A stretch of DNA of 64,000 nt from Labyrinthula sp. Ha (taxonomy: Eukaryota > Sar > Bigyra > Labyrinthulida > Labyrinthulaceae): NCBI GenBank assembly GCA_015227615.1, contig JAALGZ010000015.1:769001-833000 (forward strand), given 5' to 3'. The notes beneath the pieces were generated by a model. The model did not search any database and was not told the origin of the DNA. It saw nothing but the letters and a program-made list of their open reading frames with translations. The position numbers and the translations under genes are program-made. Below are positions 33,532 through 43,108 of this stretch, one piece after another (position 1 is the stretch's first letter; every line of letters starts with the position of its first letter).

Positions 33532-34506
33532 CTAACTATTGGTTGTTTTTCTTAACCTGTTTTTCACCCTGAAAGTACCCAGTAGAATCCCGGTGATCGA
33601 GTAAAAGAAACCTCTGGAAATAAGACGACTCGCAAGTATCTTAGAATCTCTTGGATCTAGCACAAGTGGATGACCAAATGATTGAAGTCCCTGAAAAGCA
33701 AGAAACCCACAAAGTCCAATGAGTACTGAAACGGTTGTATGATACTTTAGAAACGATTCTGAAATTCGTTTCATCGCTCCTTCTAATTTTACTTTTTCAG
33801 CTTCATTTTTTGTGGTCGTAGCACTTTGTCTAAGTTGTTTCAAAAGGTCTTGTTTTCGTCTCATAGAGACTGCAAGGGTTAAACTTACTTGCACAGTCTC
33901 ATAAGTTCTTCTTAACCCCATAACTGAATTGTAATTTTTTTCCTTGTCAGAAAGTGCTGCTATCATAGGACCAAAATATATAATAATCATAGCTGCCGTG
34001 AGTTTCATGTAGGTGGTTTTCTTTGTATATAGCGAATCACTTTGCATCTGCACAGTGCTAGTTAAGAAATCTATTACAGCAAAGCCGATTAGGACTAGGC
34101 ATATATTTCTTACCTCAGAGAAAACATGGTAGACATCAAAGGAGTACATCCCCTTAAGCCCATAAGAATCAAAATCTGCAATTGCATGGAAAACTACCAT
34201 TATACTTGTCAAGAATAATACTGGAAACTGAGGTAGCTCCAGAGTACTCTTTCTCTGGACGAAAGCAAGAGCTCTCAAATCACCAATTTTCATGTAGAGT
34301 AAAGATGGGTAAAGGAAGAAATACAGGAAATAAAACACCATATTTGACAGTGCCCACGTGCGGCCAAAATATTCAGAGTAAGTGCTAGTGCAAAACTCTG
34401 TATTACTAGGATCTAACCAAGCACTTTCGTTTAATGTTTCAGCAAAGTCTCTTGTAAATGTGTGCGGATACTCACACACATGATTCGTAGCAATGTTTCC
34501 TCCCAT
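33532..34506 (-). CDS. Seven-helix membrane protein, tandem family, copy B
   Basis: An intact intronless frame of 324 residues, the closest visible relative of copy A. It keeps MGG at the start, TNHVCEYPHTF, NESAWLDPSNTEFCTSTYSE, LPQFPVLFLT, DSYGLKGMYSFDVY, VRNICLVLIGFAVIDFLTST, MGLRRTYE, RISESFLKYHTTVSVLIGL and LVLDPRDSKILASRLISR. The two N-terminal cysteines and the basic loop before helix 6 are conserved. Divergence from copy A is concentrated in helix 4 and the loops. It lies 227 bases upstream of copy A on the same strand, consistent with unequal duplication. Confidence 0.7.
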   Translation of the reverse strand: MGGNIATNHVCEYPHTFTRDFAETLNESAWLDPSNTEFCTSTYSEYFGRTWALSNMVFYFLYFFLYPSLLYMKIGDLRALAFVQRKSTLELPQFPVLFLTSIMVVFHAIADFDSYGLKGMYSFDVYHVFSEVRNICLVLIGFAVIDFLTSTVQMQSDSLYTKKTTYMKLTAAMIIIYFGPMIAALSDKEKNYNSVMGLRRTYETVQVSLTLAVSMRRKQDLLKQLRQSATTTKNEAEKVKLEGAMKRISESFLKYHTTVSVLIGLCGFLAFQGLQSFGHPLVLDPRDSKILASRLISRGFFYSITGILLGTFRVKNRLRKTTNS

Positions 34507-34880
34507 AATAATCTGTTTCTAGATTTTAACCGTCGTAAGAAGTAAGTGGTGCAATAAAAATAGTCAAGTTGAAACTGAAGGAGCAAGAGTAAATGAAGAA
34601 AAGTAAATATTATAAATAGGTGATGCTTTTACAAGTCAACATGGAAAAGATGTGTCTTTTGATAACACCTTGAGTTCATCCAGCAATATTTCTTGATTCT
34701 GCCACTTCATTAAGTTTGCCAATAATTCGAAGAATCGTATTTCCAATTTGAATAGAACCAATAATCATAGAGTAGCGCCACCTTTTCAACAGGGCAGGTC
34801 ATTCAGGAAGACATGCTGCAACACAGCATCTTGTTTCGTTAAGTAAGAGTTCTAAAAAAAAACATCAAGTATTGCAATCT

Positions 34881-35357
34881 CTAAAAAGAATTCCAACAAT
34901 CGCAAGCAAGATCTATCAACTGATAAGTGTTTATCGTCTGAATCATCTTCAATCCGAATACAAATAAACCAGCAACTCCTTGAGTGAATAGTAATATACG
35001 AAAGAATAGAAAACTACTGCATTGAGCCAGTGAAGACATTCTGTTTTCTTCTTTCTGTAATCTTGATGTATCACAACCTGAAAGAGCCAAAGCGCTTGGG
35101 CATATCAGGTAGAACAGAACCAGGAGACGTAAATTGAGTTTTGTGTCACGAGCTCCCTACTACTTGGCAAAGGTGCTGCTGCAAAGAAACGCAACTTGAA
35201 TATTATTAAGCTCAACTTGAGGATGAGCATTAAAAACTTCTCGCTTGAAGGTGCTGGGGAAATAGAGTAAGAGCTTTGTCAAAAGAGCTTGTCGAATAAT
35301 AATATGATAGCTGTTTGCATCCGCTACGCTATTAAAAAATATTAAAATCAGAGGCAA
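34881..35357 (-). pseudogene. Remnant of a 7TM array copy, N-terminal half only
   Basis: Two short minus-strand frames in order match the N-terminal half of the copy at 35684-36682: FPSTFKREVFNAH with ELNNIQVAFLCSSTFAK (N-terminal domain), an in-between stretch resembling RLLFSLIYPIAM (helix 1), then SSLAQCSSFLFF...LLFTQGVAGL and NTYQLI (helix 2 to helix 3). The frame shifts between them and the match ends near helix 3. This is a decayed, truncated duplicate, nearer to the 35684 subtype than to copies A and B. Confidence 0.6.
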
Positions 35358-35683
35358 CTTTGTTGCTTCTCGTCATCAATGAGCAGGAGACTGTCAATGA
35401 AATAGGGATACGGGCTAATTTATGCTTCATTCTAGCAGCGTGAACGATACTAGGACGTTATTTATTTTTACGGTAGGGAAGCTTTAGCCACAATCATTTG
35501 TTTGCTCGTATACATTTCTTTCGTGAAAAATGAACGTCAATTTGAAAACGTACAGGAAAACCCTCATCACAGTATCTGTCAATCTGCGAGACCATAACTA
35601 AAAATTCAAGCTACAAGTTGGAATAAAAAACCAATGTATCGAATCAAAAAGGCATCTTCGCGAAAGCCAAGTGGCTTAAGCTC

Positions 35684-36682
35684 TTATGCCGCTGTCATCT
35701 TTGAAGACTTGAGTTGTGATGCTCCAGTTTTCGATGAGGGAACTCTAAATACTACCAAGCATGATATTATGAGTAAATATAGGAAGAAACGTCCAAGGTA
35801 TCTTGACATTAAAAGTGATGGGTCACGAGGATCAAGCGTCAAAGGTTTTGATGCCTTGCTTAAACTAGTCAGAGCAAGAAGTGCCAGCTGTCCAAACAAC
35901 AAAATGTATGCAATGTGATAAAAGAAGAAAGTGCGCGAAATTCTTCGCGAAGACTCTATAAGTTTAAGTTGCTTCGCTTCAAATTTATTCATATCCATCG
36001 ACTTTTGAAGTATAGCTATCAGTTCCCGCTTTCTTCTCACTTGGAGAAAGAAGAGAGAAATCAGCTCCAAGACTTCAATACAACGTCTTAAGCCGTACAA
36101 CAAGTTAAAAAGTGAGTCCTTTCTTTTTAATCCAAGTATCATCAACCCATAACAAAGCATCATTTGAACAGCAACAATCTTTACATAGGTGTACCCACCG
36201 AGGGAAAAATTTGTTCGCGTTGTGTTTAATGTTGCTGAAAGAAAATCTATAACTGCAACAGCAAGCAAGCGAATATATGCATCGCGCGACGCAGCTATTA
36301 ATTGATACGTGTCAAAGGTAAAAACATCATTCAGTCCATAAGGATCTAAATCAGCTACTCCATGTGTCAACAGTATCATACCAAGTATCAAGTAGACAAT
36401 AAATTGCGGCATAGATGACACCCGCTGCTTCTTTTGACGCGCTAGTTTATTTAATTCATATACTTTTAGGGTCATTGCAATTGGGTAAATTAAAGAAAAT
36501 AATAGGCGGGAAATGACTTGAGTCGCGTACCACGTGCTCCCAAAGTATTGGGCGTAGGTGATTGAGCATAAGTGCTTGTATTCAATATTATTCCATTCAC
36601 TTTCATTAAAAGAATCGAAAATATCTCGTGGAAATGTGTAAGGAAATTCACATATATGGTTTGTAACTATTTCGTGTCTCAT
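35684..36682 (-). CDS. Seven-helix membrane protein, tandem family, divergent copy C
   Basis: An intact intronless frame of 332 residues, the most diverged intact member. It begins MRHEIVTNHICEFPYTF rather than MGG, keeps NESEWNN, the second cysteine (LCSITYAQYFGST), MPQFIVYL, DPYGLNDVFTFDTYQL, AVAVIDFLSA, YGLRRCIE, RRKREL, SSRRISRTFFFYH and LTLDPRDPSLLMSR. Seven hydrophobic segments are present in the same places as in copy A. It is the proximal member of the array and diverges from the dual-kinase receptor gene, its start codon about 450 bases from that gene's likely start. Function unknown; a receptor is plausible. Confidence 0.7.
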   Translation of the reverse strand: MRHEIVTNHICEFPYTFPRDIFDSFNESEWNNIEYKHLCSITYAQYFGSTWYATQVISRLLFSLIYPIAMTLKVYELNKLARQKKQRVSSMPQFIVYLILGMILLTHGVADLDPYGLNDVFTFDTYQLIAASRDAYIRLLAVAVIDFLSATLNTTRTNFSLGGYTYVKIVAVQMMLCYGLMILGLKRKDSLFNLLYGLRRCIEVLELISLFFLQVRRKRELIAILQKSMDMNKFEAKQLKLIESSRRISRTFFFYHIAYILLFGQLALLALTSLSKASKPLTLDPRDPSLLMSRYLGRFFLYLLIISCLVVFRVPSSKTGASQLKSSKMTAA

Positions 36683-37127
36683 CTTTTTTGTTTCTAGTTT
36701 AGCTTCAGAAATCCGTTTAACCCAAGAGGAGTCAATCGAGCAAAAGCTAAACTGCGGAGTTCAGAAGAATATATCCAATAGCTTTGAGCTAAATATAATG
36801 AACTTGCAGTCTCAAATTTCTCAGATTGTTAACATTTTATTTAATCAAAGAGTTGTTCTTGTTGAACCGATCTTTCGAGTCCAATAATCAACTGGATTTG
36901 GCCTCCAGAAGTACACAACCCAAGGGCAATTTGGTACATCATATACTGAAACATAGATATTTCAAAGATCCTTTGTCTTCTTCTTTGGCCTGGGGTTACT
37001 TGCTTACAAAGCAATCAGCGTTGAATCAACATTTTCACATTTCACTGCAGTGTTAGAATTCAACGGTCCTCTAAAGCAAGCTATAACAACTATCATATTA
37101 ACGGTATACCATTACCATATCTTGATT
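36683..37127. promoter_or_regulatory. Bidirectional promoter region, 7TM copy C and dual-kinase receptor
   Basis: About 445 bases between two divergent genes. It contains short frames without resemblance to anything, so it is probably a shared upstream region. At 37103-37109 lies TTAACGG, the reverse orientation of the CCGTTAA core. Co-regulation of the two membrane genes is possible but only inferred from arrangement. Confidence 0.35.
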
Positions 37128-40100
37128 ATGGGAAAAATTTCTATGGAAATATATCAACTAATACTACCGGTACTAACCAGTATTGCATTACTAAGCTCAA
37201 AAGTAGATTCTTTGTCGTTTCGATCAATTTGACATAAACGAAAGAAAAAGCAAAAAAGAACATTATCAATGCCAAAGCGAAGTAGAAGGCGCAATTTACA
37301 AGGTACATCAATTTCTTGCTAGTCATCTTAGAAACAACTCAAACTCCGAGCTTCGTTCCATCAAATGCGCCCTCTTTAGCCCCTTCCTTCTTACCTACAA
37401 CCGATCCTACGATTTCCCCTAGCACTCGTCCAACAGAATCTCCATCTCGATCTCCAACCAAATCCCCCACTGATAGCCCCACATTGCAACCAACAGGAGC
37501 GCCTACAAATTCTCCATCTATATCACCCACACAGAGCCCAACTAGACCACTTCGAGACACATTTGCCATAAACACGTTGTTTCAGAGGGATGTATCTTCC
37601 AGCTGGACAGAAAGAGAATTTGATCATGTATTCAAATGTTTCATAAATTTCATGCTTGGTCAAATTGATTCTTCAAAATATTATATTTCTGATCTAGGTT
37701 CCTCGCCGTATGATCCTCTATACCCTGAGAGTCTGGTTCCGCTGATTGAGCTTTCTGAGGAGTGCTTTGATCCAGAAACTCCATCTGATCTAGTCCCTTG
37801 CGATGTTAGCATCTACATCCATACCTCCAATGGTGAGAGTGGTGAAGAAGAGGAGGAGGATACCCGGCAAAAGATATCTTTACAAGAACATTTTGAGCAA
37901 CTGGTGAATACTAGTAGATCAGAATTTTACTCTTTTTCTTTTCGTGGACAGAATGAGTTTTTATATAGATTGACGAATAATGTGACAAATACGGATCCAG
38001 TTTCTGAAGCAGAGCTTCTTGATGACAATAATTTTTGCACAGGTCTGCGGATGACAATGGATCGAGAAGAACTTGTACCCACAGCTGAGATTACAGAAGC
38101 TCCAGTTGCGCAAATAGGAAATGGAGGTTCAGAACCACAGATCTTAGAAATCTATGTTATAATTCCAGTCTCGCTTGTTTTGGTTTCTATTTGTTTGGTG
38201 CTTTTTCTTGTTAGAATGAGGAAGAAACCAATTTTTGTGTATGATGATTTTGAAGATGGAGCAGGAAAGTTGGATAGCTTTGTAGCAAGGGCAATGCCTG
38301 GTAGAGCTTTATCTAGAAAATATACTAGTATGAAAGGAAAAACCGCATCTACAGAAACGAGTGAAGCATTTGGAGATGATCACGGTCACGAAGGGGAGAA
38401 TGGAAAAGGAAAACCAAAGACGATTGAAGAACTATTGTCCACGGAATTTGCGCAGCTCCGGCTAGATTTGAGTAGCTTGCAGCTAGAGAAAGTAATTGGT
38501 CATGGATCAAATGGTCGAATATTTCGAGCTTCATACGCTGGTTCTAAAGTTGCAGTGAAAGAACTTTATGCTGAACAGATCCCTGGTTTTCTAGAGGGTG
38601 ATGAAGAAAATGGGGAGAATAAATTAGTAGTTAATAAGAGGATGGAAAATACTCTTCGAGAAGTGAAATTGCTTAGGATGTTGCGGCATCCCCATATAAT
38701 CCAACTCTTTGGGTGTTCTTTTCAACATGTTGATACATCTGGAGTGTGGAGGTTTTATATTGTGATGGAACTTGCAAAATGTAATCTCTCCCAATTTCTT
38801 TCTGATGAAACATCAAAAACTGAATTACCAGTTATGAAGAAACACCCGAAAGTGGATTATAGCGGGCCAGATAACCAAAACTCGTTTGTGCTTTTGACTT
38901 TTGCTAGGCAGATCTGCGCTGGATGTGCACATATTCATGACAATAACATGTGCCACTTTGACATCAAGCCACAGAATATTCTTCTTGATTCCTCAGGTCA
39001 GATTAAAATCTGTGATTTGGGTATTGCGAAACTGACAACCGGAGAAAATAAAACTATTGAATCTACAATATCAAATAATGGCGGCACACCACCTTTCATG
39101 TCTCCTGAGCTTTTAAAGGGAGATATAGAAACTATTGGTCCTCCGGTTGATGTCTATGCCTTTGGGATTGTATTGTGGCAGTTGTTTCACAGATCTTCAC
39201 CTCAACCAACCGAATGGAGCATCCCAAAATTGTTCAATGAGGTATTGACGAATAATTACCGACCTCAAGTGACCTCACCAAATATGTCGTTTGAACTCAT
39301 AAATTTAATGAAAGCATGTTGGGATTCGGATCCAGCCGTGCGACCTAAATTTACATCTTTGATGGTCTCCTTTGACAAGTTCTTGTTTGAGTTACTGGAA
39401 ACTATAGAAAGAGAAGAGGAAAATTCCGTCAAATCAGTTGAAAGAGAAAACTTTGAAACTGGTGAGTATGTTACTGTTTGGGATTATGGAGAAAACGACT
39501 ATCTTCCTGCTAAAGTTCTCAGTAAATATGTTTCTGGAGAGGAAGTGCTTTACGATGTATTGCTCTTGAAGGAAAATATGGAAATAAATGTAGAAAAGAG
39601 AGAAGGAATCCCTGCTACAGATTTACTAAAATCAGGCAACGAAGTTGATGATCAAGGTTTGATGGCAACTAAGAGAAATGCGGTGTCTTCTGGTTTGTCG
39701 TCTACTGGGAACCATTCTGCATCAACTGGAAGAACAATTAATTTTGTGGCAAGTGAAAATGAAAAGAGGAAAAAAAAAGAACTGAAGAAGACCTATGTGC
39801 TAAAAGAAGGAAAAGTCAATCTTCAAGGTTTGGTGGTAAGCGACCAGGGAGTTTCATCTGCTTTACCTTCAAAGGAGGAACTAGATCAATTGAGCAAACA
39901 AACAGTTACAAAACAATCAATTCATAGGTTCCATCTACTTGGAACTGGAGCTTCTGGTGCAGTTTTCTCTGGTATTCATACTCCAAGTTTTACATTGGTG
40001 GCTGTAAAAGAAATTAAGTTAGCAGAGCGAAGTAATCGACATCAAACATTCAGGGAACTATTAGTCCTGAAGCAAGTGCAGGAAGAAGCTGAGGAAAATT

Positions 40101-41068
40101 TTCTTCCGAAGATGAAAAGTAAATTCTTAGTTGGATATTACGGTGTATACTATGACTCTGAACTGGGATCTATTTCTTTAGTCTTGGAGATGATGGATGG
40201 AGGTAGTTTGGAAGATCTGCTCTTTGGGGACAAGAGTTTAAAGAAAGGGCTTGGGAGTGAAATGGAATCAGAACCTTATTTCTGTGGGATCTTTGACGAA
40301 TCAATTCTCACAGCTATTTGCTATGATATGTTAATGGGGTTAAAATTTTTGTCAGAGATTAACTTATTGCATCTGGATATAAAACCTGCAAATGTTCTGC
40401 TGACTAGAAAAGGTGTCGCGAAAATTGCCGATTTCGGATTATCTAAGGCCCTTAGTGAAAATAACTATGCAAACACTTTTGTTGGAACAATGCGTTATAT
40501 GTCACCAGAGCGAATTGCTGGAAAACAATATGACTTCTCCTCTGACATTTGGAGTTTTGGGTTAACCATTCTAACCCTTGTTGCAGGCTTCTACCCCTTA
40601 GATTTGGGAACCTTTCAAAGCCAGAGCTTTCACAATTCAACAAAACAAAGTGGGACTGCTAAAGAGGGTAATGAGGAATACTGGTCAATGCTTACATATT
40701 TTCAAGACAAGGAAGCTTTACCTATTCCAAAAACTGTTTCTACGAAGAATGGTAGAAAAACAGTACCCTCAAGTATCAGGAAGACTATTGAAGCTTCATT
40801 GCAAATTTTCCAGGACCGCAGAGCAACAGCACATAAACTACTTGAAGGCCCATTTTTTAGAAAGAATATGCACCTGGAAAGAAAACATCTCGTATCTCTT
40901 TTGGAGACACACAATAACCTCCGTGGTAGTGCTCAATCTACCTTAGAAGAAATATTGCGATATTCTGAGCAGCGAGAAGAAGGTGTGTTAACAGAAAAAG
41001 AGATTGCAGCACTTAGTGAACAGCTGGGACTCGATTCTACACTGATAGAAGAAAAGTTGGGGTCTTAA
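37128..41068 (+). CDS. Single-pass receptor with two kinase domains (TKL-like plus MAP2K-like)
   Basis: One continuous frame from 37332 to the stop; residue numbers count from 37316. Order: Pro-Ser/Thr repeat (11-78), an ectodomain with N-glycosylation sites and four cysteines, a transmembrane helix (about 279-299), kinase 1 (about 390-694), a Tudor/Agenet-like module (about 713-772), kinase 2 (about 870-1183) and an acidic C-terminus. Kinase 1 has GHGSNG, Lys415, HFDIKPQN and CDLG with its Asp. Kinase 2 has GTGASG, Lys898, HLDIKPAN, DFG and the MEK-type segment ANTFVGTMRYMSPERI. Both look catalytic despite HFD/HLD in place of HRD. A 29-nt intron (37303-37331) precedes the main exon. The start is unresolved: a signal-peptide-like frame begins at 37128 or 37143 (QLILPVLTSIALLSS), but its splice into 37269-37302 is ambiguous. 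Confidence 0.8.
37346..37549 (+). repeat. Pro-Ser/Thr tandem repeat coding region in the receptor ectodomain
   Basis: In-frame tandem units of four codons read roughly as PSxx/PTxx (SPTKSPTDSPTLQPT is a sample), about 17 units. Such repeats are common in stramenopile surface and secreted proteins and are probably O-glycosylated stalks. They support a stramenopile origin and an extracellular position for the N-terminus. Confidence 0.8.
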
Positions 41069-43108
41069 AATGACTTTCTCTAGTTTCAGAGATTATTTTA
41101 GTTTGACAGTGCAAATGGTATATTGTTTTCTTTGCGATTTTATCTTCTGAATTCGTCACAATCTATTGTACTAAACTGAGTCTGTAAGGTATATTATTGC
41201 TTTGTTGTTGCGGCAGTAATAGATTAAATGTTCCAAACAAACTTTTTAAGTGCTCAATTTACTCCTGGCTTAATGTCATAACTCAACTTAACTGACGCTA
41301 CACGCTGGTATAGAAATGCTGTCACCCTAACCAAAACTATTTTCTTGGAATCTTAATAATTAATACGATATTTCCATTAAAAGTACCAAAGTTCTTCAAT
41401 CATTATTATTTCGCACGAGTACAAACAGTTGAATTGTGACTATATCACTGCAACAGGTGGCTTTCGTTATTCAGGTACGCACAACATTGCTGAGTTTTGT
41501 TTACCTAGCCCATTATTATGTTATTGGGTCATCTTCGATTACAAAATTAAATGCACAAACAGTATTACGTCCATCTGGCTGTTTTTTTTAAAGAAATGCT
41601 TAATTTTTCAAGCTCTTAACTAATTTGCTTAGGACTTAATGTTAATTAAAGAAGTAGATATCTTAGTGAAATAAATCAGTACATATTAGCAGATTCAAAG
41701 CAAACTTTTATCAAAGAAATATAAGAGTTCGCAAAATGATTAGGATCATATGCGAAACATGACGTAGGGAATAATATCGTTGATCAACGTCCGTAAGTTC
41801 TACAATTTCCATTGCCGGCTCAGCGAAGATAAATTCTTGGAGATTTAACCAAACCACATGGACATTTAGGCGTACCCTCGCATAAGAGTCCATGATTTCT
41901 TGAATTAAATAGTCTCAAAATTTAAATCTGCTTAACGAAAGACAGGGCATTAAGATCATTAACCTATGATCTTGCGCTAAGTTTCTCAGTTAGGAGGGAA
42001 GAAGTTCAACTTTAAATCATAGTTCACATTAAGTTTTCCAATCAAGTTCTGATTTTCCAAAATTTAGATGCATTATGTAAATCTCGAAGACTTAGCAAAG
42101 GTTTGAAGCCAAAAGATTTGAGCCAAAGGAAAAAAAAAGCAACTAATAATGGTGTGAGGCTTAAGAAAAGGTCTTTTTCTTATATCTACATTAAATCAGT
42201 GAACGCGAGCGTTGTATGTATGATGACTTTCCTTTTGCCTCAGTTTTGTTGCACTGGTTTCTGTATCTTGATGCATTAGTAAGGGTGCTGTTTAATATTA
42301 TCATGTTATATCAAAATAGTTTTAGTAATTTGGGTTTTGCTTATTGTGAAGGGGTTGTTCTTCCCGTTCACTTGGAGTGAGTTTTGAGAGTATTAAGATA
42401 CCATTTGGGATTTCCGCCATGTAGCTCGATATCGCGTGATTTGGGATGACAGAAAGGAAATAAAAACAATGTGAGGAATATTAAACTCTGAAAACATTTA
42501 TCAAGACTCAAAATTTTTCTTGGTACTGTTTCTGTTGAGATAATGTTTCTTGATTAGGTGCTGCAAATGGCAAAATACGACTCTTCTGTAGGAAGGTATT
42601 CAAGAAAAGATTTTCTTTAAGTGCCAGAATCAGAGGCTGCATCCTCGAAAACGGGTGAATATGCTTTAATGGCAGATTCTCGTCTACAATGATAAATTGT
42701 CACCTGTAAACGAGACAATTGAGGCCGTAATGAATTACTTTTGAGCCTCATGTGTCGAGGCCAAAATGGTTTAGTATTTTCATGCTCATATAATTCCGAA
42801 TCGTGTCAATCTACCTTGGGAAGTTGTCATACGGAAATTTTCCAATAAGTACAAAAAAATTGACAATGAACCATAGGAAAGTATCATTTCAACTTGCAAA
42901 GGCACGACTATAGTACAATATACATTTCCTGAGCCTGTGGATTTCTAGTATCAGTCTTATTAGTCATCCCCGTCGAGCTTCTACTCCTAAGTTAGGCCTT
43001 GACTAGAATACCCCACTCTACGGGCACTTATTCGTATAGAGCTATATAATATGGCATCCCTAATCCTGGGTTAACAGTTATTTTCACAGTACTGCATTAC
43101 TGCAAGAA
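41069..43108. other. Gene-free interval, about 2 kb
   Basis: Between the receptor stop and the MFS transporter start. No frame above 64 codons, no recognisable element. The final part should include the transporter promoter. Confidence 0.5.

Noticed and set aside
35634-35918. Plus-strand frame of 94 codons starting MYRIKKASSRKPSG
   Set aside because: It is antisense to the well-supported 7TM copy C and shows no family resemblance, so it is a shadow frame.
39469-39650. A domain boundary splitting the dual-kinase receptor into two genes
   Set aside because: The frame is continuous through both kinases with no stop, and the Tudor-like module lies in the same frame, so a single product is the simplest reading.
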